Source: Todiramphus chloris collaris | Lineage: Eukaryota; Chordata; Aves; Coraciiformes; Alcedinidae | Length of the DNA: 64,000 nucleotides | Direction of reading: 5' to 3' | Assembly: GCA_025345505.1 (NCBI GenBank) | Contig: JANVCC010000020.1 | Coordinates: 49,580,401-49,644,400 of the forward strand | Part shown: positions 23,191 to 36,985 of the stretch, piece by piece | Layout of the letters: every line of letters begins with the position of its first letter | Numbering within the stretch: position 1 is the stretch's first letter | The notes under the pieces: model-generated | The model's input: only the letters and a program-made list of their open reading frames with translations | Told to the model about the DNA's origin: nothing | Databases searched by the model: none | Made by a program: the position numbers and the translations under genes

Positions 23191-26095
23191 CACTGTCAAC
23201 AACACTGCTGTTAAAATGCGAAGAGGCTAGTGAAAAGTAATTGTTTTGTCAGTGCTGAGATTGGGAAGGTTAGTTGTGCAGCAAACCTCCAGTATGCAAA
23301 ACCAGGAGTAACTGCCCATTTTCCATCTGAATTCACAATATTCTGTTGCTGCATTAGCTCTTCTAAAGAGTTGCCTGTGCCTGAGAAGGTACCGCCATCT
23401 GCTTTGTTTCCTGAACCTGCACATGCATCGCTTTCCTTTTTATGGTGTAATACATATTATGGAACTCGTTAATGACTAGTTTCTATCCTGATTACTGCAA
23501 CTGGTGAGCAAGAGCAGGCTTGCACTTAATTGCTGGCTGTGCAGGGAGCTGTGATGCATGGGGGAGGCTGGTCTGCCCGCTGCCCACAAACTGAGGTGAC
23601 AGAAATACTCTTCTCATTTGCCACCATGTCCCCCCACTGACTCCATTCCTACTTCCAAAGGGCCTTGAGCGTTTCATATGTTCCTCTAAGTAGATTGTTT
23701 ATTTCACTGATTTGACAGGGTAGGAATGAACAGTGGGAATGCTTTCCATCAGTAATACTTCTAATTATCTTGGCCGAACTTTTCTTTGTTTAATAACAGA
23801 TTATACGACGTAGTTTGCCAGATTATTTAGTGATGTTTTCACTTTTGAATTATACTTTAAATTTCCTTGCTTCTAAGCAGACAGCAAATGTGTTAAATTG
23901 TTTCTGGCCCGTGTGGAAGTTAAACTTAATGCTTGTGTACATCAAAAGCATACTAAAATAAGGTACCTTTGCATCTCACGTGCAGTTTATTTTGGAGGTA
24001 GCTACCCACAATTTTGGGTAGTGTTAGATTTTACCAACTGAAGTTTTTAGGATATAAATGATGTAACTTGTTGCCATTTGTGTTGACTAGTGTATTTGGT
24101 TGAAAAATGACAAAAGTTAATTTTCCAGATCCGTAAGTTGCGTGCTTATAGATAAATCTGTGAACACTGAAATCACAAAGCTTTACCCAGAGAATACAAT
24201 ATTGCAGTTGGTGCTTTCTCTAGGCTTTCCTGGGACAAAAATTTAGTTTGATTTTTCACTGTCTCCTCATAGCAGAGGGACATGTGATGCATTGCTACTA
24301 TTAGGAAGCCAGACTTAAAGAAGAAGTTGATTTTAAAACTTACTGGGGCATGCTTGCGAGTTTGAAATAAAGTTACTGATTCATTTATGCACTGAGTCTG
24401 GAAATATAAACATAGCATTATCCGGTGAAGCAAAAAGATAGTCTTACTTCCCACTTCAGATGAGAAAACCAAGAATGTAAAATACCTGTTGTCTAAATTT
24501 CCAGGGTGCTGTGTGTATTGATTTTTACACTTTCAAGTCTCTGAACAAAACTTGAGATTTCTTAATAGGGCCACAGGCTTTCAACCAACAGATTCTTGGT
24601 CTTTAGGTGATGTATAGAGGAAAGTTCCATTGGGAAGAATTACACAACTCTGTTAAAACCAGGCTTTCACTCTTGAGAGTTTAAAAATTATGCCAATTAG
24701 TTGAGGAGAGGTTCTTCATGTAGAGCATATGGGGGAGTTGCACAGTCAGTAGGAACACAAATTGCAAGTACTATATGCAGTTTGAAAAACTCTCTTAGCA
24801 TGCTGAAATCTGGCCACCTCCCACTGCTTTTCAGTGGAAAATAACCCTCTCTCTTACTTGGTTTGCGAGCAGATCTTCATACCACCACTGCACATTTATC
24901 TGTAATTCTCTGACTGATATATGTTAAACCCTGAGTCATGTCCGATAGCCTTCCTACCTCAGTTTGGGTTTGTTGTTTCGTTGTGTCTTTTTTAAAAACT
25001 CCATGTGAATTAAATTCTTGTGAGAAGCTGGTAGGATGCAAGTAAGCAGAATGCAGAGATTTTGTTAATCCAGTTTAGCTACTGCCTTATAGGTGCTTTT
25101 ATGAATGATACTGAATGTGTTTTATCTTCTAAAGAACTTAAATTTGAAGGGCAGAGGTCAAGTTTCTGTGACCGATGTATATTTAATGGAGAGATTTGGG
25201 TCAGTCTTCTTCATCTTGCTAAATGAACTCTGATGTGTGGCATGCAATTTCAATAGGTGGTAAGATTTAAGAAAAAAAAGTCACCATTCTGTCCTCAGCA
25301 ATATCAAAAGGAATATGAAAAATAGAGTTAATAAAAAAAAGATCAGCCCATTTTCAGGAGGGACCTTGCTTCCTGGTCTCCCTCCTTTGCTTCACAGGCA
25401 GAAGATTCACCAGAAGGCAGCAGAAAGCAGTGTAACAACATGCACAGAGGAGTGGGTCTCATACTGCATGGACAGAAGAGGTCTGAATAGTCCTGGAAGA
25501 AGACGAGTCAGATTTGTTGTGCCTTTGGAGATGCTTTGTCTGTGGGAAAGGGCATTAGACACGGAGGGGGTTTGGTGTTTGCTTGGAGTGCACAACTGCC
25601 TGCAGCGAAGCTTTCATGACTTGGTAATACTGTGCCTCTTCCTGATTCCCAGGTCTCATTTCTTCTATAAGAAGTGACAGAGACATAATGTAACTTTAAG
25701 TAACTTCAAAGAGTATTTTCAAGACTTTTTAATAACACAGTAGAACTTATTTAATGCTCCAGTTATAGAGGAGTTTCTATAATAAGAACTCTTCAAATGT
25801 GATTGTGTTCAGTGAAGTATCATCCCTCTTATGTAAGTGGTGTTATTATGGAAAAAGCTTGTTCGCACACCCAGTACATTATTGAAAATTGCTTTTATAG
25901 TTCAGGTTCCAAGTAAGTCTACTAGTATTGAAGAAAATTATTGCAAATTTCCTGGTCATAAACACCAGAAAGCAGTAGGATTTAGGTTTTGATGGAAAAA
26001 TACTATTCAGCTTACCTGACTAGTCTTGTAGAGGTCCATGGAATTACTTGGGTAGGTAAACCGAATAGAGTTTGATATCAAAGTCTTCAGTACTA
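23191..26095. other. Unique AT-rich DNA, no gene seen
   Basis: Nothing recognisable. Open frames up to 120 codons (25315-25677, plus) have no family signature or splice context. Confidence 0.5.
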
Positions 26096-26181
26096 GTCTA
26101 GTTGAGAGGCATCCCTGCCCATGGGTGGGAGGTTGGATTAGATGATCTCTAAGGTTCCTTCCAGCCTAAACCATTCTATGA
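26096..26181 (+). mobile_element. CR1 LINE 3'-end fragment
   Basis: The segment carries the diagnostic CR1 3' sequence: GTCTAGTTG, then CCCTGCCCATGG, then TTGGATTAGATGATCTCTAAGG, then CCTTCCAGCC and the terminal ATTCTATGA. Only the last 86 bases of the element remain, with a single terminal unit. The variant differs from the other two CR1 copies here, so it derives from another subfamily. Confidence 0.9.
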
Positions 26182-28129
26182 ATACTTTCTTAGAAATTAC
26201 CAACTTGGACAACCTTGTCATATGATCTAAAGTGTGTCAATATTCTTGATAGATTGAGTAGAGGAAGTAAAAACAAATTTGTATTCACTTCCCAGATGTT
26301 AGAAATCAGAGCTACCACACAATACAGCTAAGTGTGCACTTCCACTCTTTCATGGTTTTATAAATCCCACTGCTACCAGTGATGCTTGAGCAAAGCCATC
26401 AGTACCTTGTCTAAGGCAACCGTGATGCCATGTGTTACTTTGTGCAAGCTGCTTTTTGCTGTCTCGTGCCAAGATGATGTTTGTGTATCTTACGGTATTA
26501 TCAAAGTTGTTGCTTTTGATTTATACATGAGGAGGCTTTTCTCATATCCTTTCTTTGCTGCTTTGCCCTCAGGACAAACACACACCGCTTGCTATGGTTT
26601 CTTCCTCCTACTTTGCTATGTCCACCATCGTGGGGGTGCCTGTGAAATCATTTCACATGTCTGCCTTCTTTTCTTCTTTCTGAAAAAAATATAAATAGGA
26701 TGCCTTTAAGAAAATCCCTGACAGGAATCAAAACATTGTAGACCTACCAACAGCACTTGTCCTAGAAGTTCTGTTGTTCTACTATTTTTTTTCCTAGTTT
26801 GTATCTTTTTAGAGATCATTCTGTCTCTTTCCTGCAATAGAGAGGTCAATAAATCTGCCCTGATTTCAGAAGACATCTCTGCTGATCATGCCAAGACTGG
26901 ACATTAATCTAATGGTGTTGAATGCCCTGCAGTAGCTGTGTAGGCATACCCAAAGCTTCTCAAGTCACCCGAGGGGCAGGTATGAAGGAGCTATTTGTCA
27001 AACAGAGCCCCAGGATACTTTGGCAGAGCTTCCTTAAATGTCTTTATCAGATGCCATCCCTGTTATGTCTCCAATCATTTGATTAGACAGACCAGAATGG
27101 CTTCATTTCAGTATTTTATTTTGTCTGTCCTTCAGTTGCTTGTGATTTGTGGGGTTGTAATTTCCTGTGATTTCTTAGGTTAAACTCTCTAAGTATCCAC
27201 GGAAGTCAAATGAAGCCTACCACAAGAGCATTGTTGTGATTAGCACCTTGTGCTGTGATCTGCTGTTTTGGTTTATCTTGAAAACAATAAGGAAAAGGAC
27301 ATCATCCATCCTCAAATTTCACGTGGATAAGTGTTAATCCTCATTTGAACCTCATGAATAAATAAGTGTATTTTGATGATGATGTGAAGAGCACACAGGA
27401 TTATTGGAGTGGTGATCTTAACTCAGAGGGCAATTGCCATTTGTCAGCAATGTGTGGTACATGGGTGTTGTATCTGTTGTGAGTTTTGTCAGCAAAAGCT
27501 TGCACAGGCCATTAAAAAGTCAGGTTTTGTCAACTGCTGCCAAAAAAGTAGTCTGAAGGAGAAAAAGAAATAGTAATTTTATGTAGGAGTGGAGCTGTGG
27601 TATTTTGTAACTTCACAGAATTTACCTGAAGCTGACCTTGTTGCTTACGGGATTCTTTCCCTCTTATGTTCAGAAATGCATCACAAAACCTTTTGGTAAG
27701 TATAGAGCCCACTTCTCTGAATGGAATCAGTTTTGAGATATATGTTTGAGACTTATTTCCCCCCCTCAAAAATAATCTTAAAATCTTCAATTTCTAAATG
27801 GATTTTCATTTGCCTTTTCACTTACAGAAGACATGGAAGTAAAAGGTATGATTGTGTTTGTACAGAGATTATTGTAGGTGATGTCATTTAATAACGAGGC
27901 AAGTATTCTTTATGTGCATTACTGACGATTTGTATTTTGAGGGATTTACCAACTTTACATGACGGAAACTGCTGTAAAGAAATAGCTATAATAGATAAAC
28001 TGGGTTGTCAAGTTGACAGAGAGTACATAAAACCCACCGTGTTAACATAGCTGTAACAGATGAGATAAACTTTTTATTTTTACAATGAAGTATCATTTCA
28101 GTATCTGATTGGCTACCTCATTAGGACAT
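26182..28129. other. Unique DNA, no gene seen
   Basis: No repeat or exon recognised. Stop-poor frames at 26386-26694 (plus) and 27530-27790 (minus) lack any signature. Confidence 0.5.
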
Positions 28130-28330
28130 TTTTTACTTCCCAAGAGATATTTAAATCGTTTACTCCATTGCTAAAATGTCTTGTAACTTGGTAGCTCTCA
28201 AGGTCAGCGTGACCTTTTGCATCAGACCTAATCCTTTATTCATAGCCAGGTAGTCAAAGATTCAATTATAAATACATTAAGCTCATTGGGTGAACATTAA
28301 ATTGAACAAATGACAGTATTGACAAGAAAA
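28130..28330. promoter_or_regulatory. Possible regulatory block around a perfect AGGTCA palindrome
   Basis: The block is non-repetitive and combines the nuclear-receptor palindrome at 28200-28216 with AT-rich homeodomain/forkhead-like words (ATTCAATTATAAATACATTAAG near 28261-28282, cut by other bases). This is the texture of many vertebrate enhancers, but the label is inferred from motifs alone. Confidence 0.25.
28200..28216. promoter_or_regulatory. Perfect inverted AGGTCA repeat, 3-base spacer (ERE consensus)
   Basis: AAGGTCA (28200-28206) and TGACCTT (28210-28216) are perfect reverse complements separated by GCG. An inverted AGGTCA repeat with a 3-base spacer (IR3) is the consensus binding site of estrogen receptors; related receptors may bind the half sites. 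Fourteen bases are specified, so a random 64-kb sequence would hold about 0.0002 copies. Occupancy cannot be inferred. Confidence 0.6.
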
Positions 28331-29799
28331 ACACCAGTTATCATTGTACAAAAGAGCTCTTCATCTACAATACGATGAGGTTTTGCTATTCTTGTTTATG
28401 TGCTCATTAAAAAGTTATTGGTCACTCTTACATTTCAGATGTTATAATAAATGCATCATTTATATAGCCAGGTTAGGCTTACAGCAGGACAGTCTAGTTA
28501 AATGGAGCCCTGAGGAAAAAAAAAAGCTGGTAGTTTAGCAAGACATTAGGGAAGGAGGAGGAGATGGGTTATGTTGTGTTCCTGCTCCAGCTGGTATAAA
28601 GCCTTCCTTGATTTTGCAGGACCTGAATGAATGACTCGGTTCCTCATCAGCTCCTCCACCACCAGAGTTGCTGTGCCTGATGTAGCCTGAGTAGTAGGAG
28701 AGAATAAGAAAGTTCACGTTACTCAGTTTTCTGCCTTCAAACATTGTATTTTGAAAGAGGAATAAATATCATTTAATCAGTTTTGCTTTCCTGCACCTTT
28801 CCCAAAGCACTTCTTATGATTCTCCAGCTCAGATAAGGTTGATTGCATGAAAAAGGGTGAAATAGAATTGTTTTACTAGAGCTTCTTTTATTAATTTGTG
28901 GAGTGAAAAACCATGGTAACAGCAACTGAAATACGAACTTAAATACGTTTGTTCTTGTCCTGATATTATCAGGAGAAGTCATGATGTTCCTTTCTTTATG
29001 TTCTGGTAACTATTACACTACAGAATCACAGACCTCCATTAATATTTGCAAATTCCTGCTGGTAGGTAAAAATAGCCAAAAGATATTACTGTCCTTGAAA
29101 AACAAGGTTATTGACGTCAATAAAATATGTAATAACATTATTGAGGAGAAATATAATGTTCCATAGACAGAATGTCAGTGGTGTGAGCAAGCGCCATGTG
29201 TGAATGACTTTGTATCTGTCTATGTGTAAATGGTAGGTTGGGCATCCTTAGTGCACATACCCACACAAAGTTCATTGGTATAATAGTTATTATGGCTTGA
29301 AACCTCTATCAAAAAGGGGTTAAATGGAAGTAGGAATGCTGTAGCAGTCTTTTTTCTTTTTTTTTTTAGCAGAAAAAGTACATATTTTCAGTCATGTTAA
29401 TAAAATAAGTCTATTTGTGCACGAAAAAAACTCATGAGTGTCAAGCTGGCATAACCAGAACAAACTCCTTTAGAAAATGACCACTCCGTTTCTTATCTTG
29501 ATAGTCAGATTTTCACAGTAGTTCCCTGTAAATTTACTGACTTCATTGTAACTTTAAAGAAGACCTGGGCTACTTTTAAATCCATTCTTGATGTGCTTCC
29601 TCCATAGTCTGCTGCGTATACCTGTGAAGTGGTCTAATGCTTGTTGGCTTCTCCACGTACTCTGCCACAAGAACAGGAATTTCAGAATCAGATTGACAGT
29701 GTGATTTATTGCTCTAGCACAGTAAAGATCATTCTTCCATTCCATTCCATGCTCCAATACAGCTTTTACAGAAAAGCTGCACAGGTTATAGGTAGAACC
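28331..29799. other. Unique AT-rich DNA, no gene seen
   Basis: No exon or repeat recognised. Scattered short T runs only. Confidence 0.5.
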
Positions 29800-29910
29800 A
29801 TTCCACTTGCTAAGCAACTTCTCTGTCTCTCCTGCTGCCTTTGGAATTGGCGGCATAGGGTAAACCATCTGTGAGAAAAACCAACTGTCTTAACCGTTAT
29901 GCTATGCAAA
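29800..29910 (-). mobile_element. Possible SINE head (MIR-like), very degraded
   Basis: On the minus strand from 29907 the sequence reads GCATAGCATAACGGTTAAGA, close to the start of MIR and similar tRNA-derived SINEs (AGCATAGTGGTTAAGA). About 95 bases further, GTTGCTTAGCAAG could match the GTTACTTA word of the MIR core. The B box is not recognisable, so this rests mainly on the head. Confidence 0.28.
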
Positions 29911-32900
29911 ATATTCCCCAAATCATAGGAGAAATCGATAAAATATGCTTTTTCTAACAGAAAAGTAGAAAAGAAGGGCTTCACAGGTGGTATTTATACA
30001 CTGCTGTTGGATAGCTTAAGTTTCAAGATGTTGTTTTGAACCCATATCTTACTTGGTGGGTTGGTCCTCCCTCCCCTCCCTCCCATTTGTCTTCTACAGC
30101 GGAAGGATTTCTTACATTACTTTTTTTTTCAGTTGGGATTTTGTGGCAGTCTTTTACATTTGTCAAGTTTTCTCTCTCTTTTTTTTTTAGGGAACTATCA
30201 AGTTGATTGACATTTATTACCAACAAGTACATAATAGCCTTTACCACAGAATATTTCTTTTGTTCTTTTTCTTACTTTATTTCCATCATTGTATTTGCTT
30301 TAATAGCTCTACATCTCTTAATGGAGGTGTAAGCTCTTAATTCCAGCTATTACACATATATGAAGCTGTACACTATTTTGTCAGCATGCAAATAGTTTTT
30401 ATGGCTGTTCAATATGCAGAACTATAAAGTGTCCTTAATTACAGTGATTAACTGCAGGTTCAGTCATGCGTCTTTCTTCGGGACATAAAGATAAAAAACA
30501 AAGAAAGGGCCAATTAAGCCTCTGATACACTTCTCCAAGTTGCGGGCACATTGACACAAAGATACCCAGGGACACGTATAACTGTGGATATGTTCTTGGT
30601 TTACCCTTCAAGGAACGTCTTTCCACACAGCACTGAAATGCAGCATGTATCTTGAGTGCCATCTTCATCTCTTCATGGTATGTGTAAGGTTTGAAGTGTT
30701 GCAGCCACTTGAGTATCACAAATTTCTAACGTCAGTTCCTTTAAATATTTTTCTGCTTTTATGAAGAAAAGGAAAACCTATCTCTGGCTATGAAGAAGGT
30801 ATAGCCACTATCAAAATGTGGCAAGAGATGGAGAATTTAGCAATTCTGTTTGATGTCACGGGAGCATCCATTAGCCTTCTGGCATTTGATAGACCAGTAG
30901 CAAGATGGTGCTTCAAACATATAGATTCTTGTTTCGCTTACCAACAAGACAACTGCAGTTTTTCTCCTATTTAAAAACACATTGCATGTAGCGTTTTGTT
31001 GCTAGGCGCCCACTTGGCCAAGTGCTAGTTTCTAATCATGCTTTTATATTTAACTAACCCCTGCACAGCTTGCAAGTGATTTTGCCCCCACGACTTCTAA
31101 TTTTCCCTTCACCGTTTTCTGTGGTTTTGTGTAAGGAAAATTCCTTCTTTCTCACCGTAAATTTAATCAAGATAATGTCTCCTAACTAAATATAGAATAT
31201 TTACATTTTCTCCTTGGAACTAGAGAAATTGTGTGCAGAAGTGGTACAGCTAGATTGGTGCTGTTCTCAGAAAGATTTGTTAAAAATACCGAATTAAGTT
31301 TTGTCTTATTTTTAGCTCTATAATTTTTTTTTTTTTTGCATCACTTAAAGTACTTTAAAAAAATTGAGCCATTATCTCTATTTCTTCATGATTGATGAAA
31401 ACAAATGCTACAGAGATTCAAGGGAAAAGAGTGGTAGCAGGAAGGACAGAAGTCTGGGTTTCTAAGAGCCATGAACCTCTCCATTTATTCAAAAGAGTCA
31501 GGAGTTAAATTAAAAGTTCCTTTAAGTTGTTTAACTAATCTTCCTAATGGGGGTCTCATTTAAGGGAGTTGTTAATTTGGATGTGTGTCTCTGCTAGTCC
31601 AGTGTGCAAGCAGATGCTGAGAACCTGTGTAAGTGAACTGCTCATGGTTGGTTAACAGAAACGGAGAGCTGCACCACAGGCAGCCTGCCTTCTGCTAGCT
31701 CACTCTCATTTGGGGATGGATATCCTGTTCTCAGTTGCATTGTTTCCTTACTGCTTTGTTGTTTCATTTTTGGTGGAGGGATAGGATTGAGAACTACAAA
31801 ACCATGCTCCATACCTCTCAATTTTTCTTCTAGCAGTTGAAGGCAAAAATGAGGAGAAACTGCTAGTGTGCTACTGTAATATTGTGTAAAGCTTTGGGAG
31901 TAGTTTTATCAGCTTATATATATGATGTACAAAATGATAGTCTTTGGATCCTTCTGCCCTTTGAGTGTATGTGCATCACTGAACTGATCAGATGGTATTT
32001 TGAGGATATCATGGGTGATTAGAGAAATCTGTTCATATACAGCGCAATACTAAAACCAAGACCATTTTATTGTTCTTCTGTAAAGGGAAGAATATTTTAA
32101 GAAGGGAGAAGAAAATTAAGGGACTGAGCTTCCTATTTGGAATTACCATGAAATGTTGGTCTCATTTCCCCCAACAGCACTAATAAAATTGGGATAAAAA
32201 ATCAATTGCTATTATTGTAGCAGAAACAGTGAGTAAACTGTTTTGCTGAAATTCTACTGAAATAATTTAAAAGCAGATACTCTCTGGAGTTTGCTGTGGC
32301 AAGATTCGCATTTAAGGAGAAAAAGCTGTTCTAGTTATGCAGAGGGGTATCCATCTGCCTGCTTGTTGATGTGATGTACTCTGGAAATACTCACCAGAGT
32401 GTCCTTAGTTATAAATACTACAGACAACTAATTCTTATGCATTACTGTATGTAATGTTGTAACAAAACCTGCCCTTTCCTCACCCCGATCCAGATTAGAG
32501 AGATCAGACTGTAGCACCTTTATAATTAAATGTGAGCACATATTGAAACTGAATTGCTGTTTTCTTCTGTTTCCCCTGATTTTGGTACAGCACAGAAAGG
32601 TAGGGTTTATTTTCAGGTTGCATTACAATGGATTCTGTGACACTTCTGGAGATAGGTTGATTTTAGCTAGGTCAGAATTATCTTTTAAGATCAGTTGCTT
32701 GCACTGGTCATTCATGGCTTATGCTCATTCTCCATTTCTCTTTCACTATAATATTTTTTTAAACTTTGACTCCTCCTGGTGAGATTACAAAATATGCTAC
32801 ATACTAAAGGGTGTACCTTACTGACGTCTTACGTACTGCTCGGGAAGAGAAATCTACTGTTCAGAATAGGAAATACATGTTACAATATTCATAATGTTTC

Positions 32901-35900
32901 TCATTTTTTGTCAGGCCACTCATATTTTAAGATATAATCATGCTGCCATTATATTTCTCTTGTTTATAATCAGAAATTGTGTATGCAGGGAATCAAAATC
33001 GTAATCTGGGTCTCACTGATGGCAACAGCAACATTTGGTTGGCATAAGCAGGACCTGGATTTTATCTCAGTTGGCTACTTGCATGCAGTTTTATTTGACC
33101 AGACAACATCAACACTTTACAAGTATACTTTATTCAGCTTAGCCATTCTCTGTGTGGACCATGCAGTAAACATGAGGAGTTATGAAAGAAGGTGAAGCCT
33201 TTTTCTAAAATGCTGCAGCTTTTATAACTTGAATATATTTTCTTTATTGGAACACTTAATTTTAATAGATCCTTGCTTCCCTTCCTGGTCCTGAGGAGGA
33301 CAGGTTTTTTTCTGGTTTTAGCAGAAGTGAAGCCTTGAGTGTTCCACACAGTGTTACCATCAGAAAATGTTTTGAGACTCTGAATACTTGAAAAGTCTGG
33401 ATTTAGCTGGTAGATTCCTAGGTCCTGCTCCAAAGCACATGCTGCTTACACACCTCTACAGCAGTGGTGAAGATGGCTTCAGCTGCAGGACATACACCAC
33501 AGTCCACCCAGCGCTTTGTCTTGCTGGAGTCCAGGCAAAGGACTCCTTCACCAAGCCCATTAAAAAGCCTTGCCTGGCATTCCTCTTAAAAGTCTGGAAT
33601 GTGTCTCAAAACATCAAGGCATCTAAGTCTGTAGCCTGCACTCATGTAAGAGTCTCATTCTTTCTAAGGTTGAAGTAACATTTTTGGAAAGAGAAATAAA
33701 GCTTTTCATGGGTCTGTACACCAACTAAAAAACTGGAGCCAAGTCCCTCAGCAATGTAACATGAAGCTGAACTCATCCAAGTTCCCTTTTACCAGGAGAA
33801 TATTTGGCTGATATCTCTGTGTTTTCCAAGGCTGTAGCTGCAGGGATTACCTCACATTATGATTTTATGCTTTGGCCCTTGCTCAACTCCCATTCATGCA
33901 TAGAAATACTTAACTCAGGAGGATGAATCCTGAGATAGCCTATCCAAAAGTGGATTGCCTGCTTTGTTATGGAGGCACATCCCTGTTCATCAGTGGCTAA
34001 TACAATCACCGCACACCACGGATTTAGGCACCTTTGCTGGATTTGAGCTAATTCTAAGAAAGGATACTTGAGTTTAAGATATTAAGAAGGACAAGTGGAT
34101 ATTTAGGGAGAATTGTGCCACAGAGAAATTGTGGTGCTTGATCCTTACCTGGTCATGGCCATAGCCCTCTAAATACATTGGGCAGGTGTGAAGAAAAGCC
34201 ATTTTCCAGAAGGGAACAAGGATTTTTTTCCTTCCTTTTCTTTCATCTCTTTGTCTATTACAGAGAATTTCTTGGTTTTCCTGTGGGAATTCCATAGGAT
34301 TTTTTCTTTGGTCAAGTAATACAATACTATTATCTAAGCAAACTTTGCATGAAAGGCTGTGTAGCAACTGAGCATGTGTGTGTTGTTTTGGTAGAGGTGC
34401 ATCTCCTGTTACCTGCTACATTACTACCTAAGTAGCGCAGGATACTTTCCAACTTGCATCACTCTTCCTTTTTAAAACTGGGGAGAGTTTGGGATTCAGA
34501 GTAAAAGTGGTAGGAGCAAATAATGTAAGACCATAGCAATGGACAGCAGCTCTTAATAGATGAAGAATCATCACTGTTGGTTACTCTTGACAAAGTTGGA
34601 GTATGTTCATACAGCATTAGAATTTAATTTCTCGTCTTTGCTAAGACTCAGCTCTTTCCAAAACTTAGAGCTGTACTAACTGCTTGTGAAGTGTTAGGAA
34701 GAATGAAATTTTACATTTAAGACAGTTCAGGTGTACAGAAGAAGAGAAATAATGTTTTATTACCATAGAATCATGCTCAGTTTTAATTCATTTTAAGAGC
34801 TGTTTTGATGTGTCCAGTAGAGCCAAGATGAATTTTAGACTCCTGCTTTTATTCCGATACTGCATGCTGCAGGCAGTGGATACAAGAACTGCTCATGTCC
34901 ACCATACTTAAAAGCACCAAGTTTTAAACACTGACATCAAACTGTTTTGTCACAGCAGGTAAGAGGGAGATCTTTAGCAAGTTGTACTTGCAGATGCTTG
35001 GTGAGCTGGCTGCTGGGATGTCATATTCATGCTTTATATTCAAGTTGAATGGATAATGCAAAATATACTTTTCCTTGTTTCTCAGTGCCACAGACTAGCT
35101 GCAGAATGACCCAGTGGTGGAAAGCAGGGATATTTATTTGGCTTTTGAGTAGTCCCATCTCCAGCTAGGTGACATTCTGTGATGAGTGTGGTTCAGCATG
35201 GTGCTTCACCCTCAGTCTCAAATCATGAATGTAAGTCTTTCTATCGTATGAAATACTCATAAGGCTTTTGTATCACTTTGCAAATACAAAAAGATGAAGC
35301 ATATAACTTGGTGTTACAAGGTAGATGCCCTTCCAGTGGTAATGAAAAAATTTGATGTGGCCATTGCTTTCACTGATCCAGTTCTAGGCAGGCAAACAGA
35401 TCTCAAGGCTTATCAGAGATATGTTCATACCTTCTTCCTATGCATAGTTCTGTCTCTTTGTCTTAATTATTTCAGTCCTATTGCCCACAGATTGTTTCCA
35501 CAATCCCTTTGGTGATAAAATCAAAATGCAGATCTCATATAATTGTTATTTAGTATGTTGGTAACACATTTTCTGAGGTTTTGTGAAGTGTAGCTTGGGT
35601 AGGCGTCAAAGTAGTGCTAAGAAATTTTTTTTTATATATATATATATATAATTTTTTTTTTTTTTTGGTAGTGGTACCTGAGAAGTGATACAGCCTTTGA
35701 AGAATAGCCTGTTTTAAATGTGAATTCATCCAAGTATGTCTATGGGAAACAGTAATGCCATTCACCAGCAGAAGGCTGAGGTTTCAGCTCGCTTCAGAAG
35801 ACAGATTCTGCTGAATCTGTTCTATAGCTGTTTGCAGCTTTCAATCCAGTATGACGCAGCCACGTCCTTCAAAATATTCTGTACACTGAAGTGCGGTTCA

Positions 35901-36985
35901 GGAGATGGGGGAGAGCACAGTTTGCAAATTCAGTAAGATTATTCAGGATTAAATATGTTTGATTTTCTTGAATTAGATGAATCTAACACTTGTTACATAA
36001 AGTGTGGCTACAAAATGAATAAGCCATGCATTGTATATTTGAACCAAAACACCACAGTTCACAGTGCTTCCTTCTTCCTTCCCCTGACATGTTAAGCCAT
36101 TTAAAGAGTCCAAGATCTATTTTCATGGATTCCTTTAGACTTTTTACTGCTTTTATATATACGTCATCCTGTTTCTGCAGTAAGGCAGTTGATCACAATT
36201 GTAAGATTACACCTTAAGAAGGTACAAGTATTTATTTGTCTGTCCAGAAGGATTACTGTCAAATGGGGCTAAGCATTGTATATGCCTGGAGAGCTGTCAT
36301 ACCCTGCTTTAGATGAATCCTTGAGTCCAGAGCTGTTCAAAGAGCACGTGGAGAATCAGAGAGATGGATGGTCCTGGAAGGCTGTTGAAATACAAAACCT
36401 AACCAGAGCCATACATTTGGTTGGCCTTCAGAATTATGTGTCTATCAGATATGTCATGGTCCTGACCTGCAAGAGGAAAAGAGTTTGAGAGGAATGGGAA
36501 AATGGGTTGCAGAAGAGAGGTCATGTGAGGGAATGAATAGTAACTTGGTGTGTTTGCCCATAGCCTCCTTCTTGGTGAGCTGGTCATGATGTACTCCAAC
36601 AAAGAGCCACGCAACTCAAGGCAGTTGAGCCATGGCATCTAGCAACACAAAATAGTGCAAAATGCAACATCTAAGCAACTTACTCTGGCTGTCTTTCTTC
36701 CAAGCTTGTGCCCTAGAAAAACAAGATGTAATTTTGCTGCTGTCCCGGTGTCTTTTCTGTGTACAATGTGTGCCCGTCTTCAGCATAAAAACTACTGTCA
36801 CAGTAACACACTAACCTAGTTTAGCCTCCCATCTTTTTTATGCATGTAGGGGGTAAAACCTGCATGTGTTTGTAAATGTATAGTGTAGCAAAGGGGACGA
36901 GAGCTGAACCTTTGTGCGTGCAATCCTTACTGAGAGGATTGACCTTTAAAAATGTGAAATATATGGAACAGGATATTATTATTAT
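29911..36985. other. Unique AT-rich DNA, no gene seen
   Basis: Block 30300-30440 is rich in TTAATTA-like words and holds an ATGCAAAT octamer at 30386-30393. A TA microsatellite lies at 35624-35666. No exon or mobile element could be recognised. Confidence 0.45.
35624..35666. repeat. (TA)n flanked by T runs
   Basis: A T run, about nine TA units and a T run of about 15 follow each other directly. The TA core is self-complementary. Confidence 0.85.

Noticed and set aside
31011-31024. Perfect 14-bp palindrome CACTTGGCCAAGTG
   Set aside because: About four perfect 14-bp palindromes are expected by chance in 64 kb.
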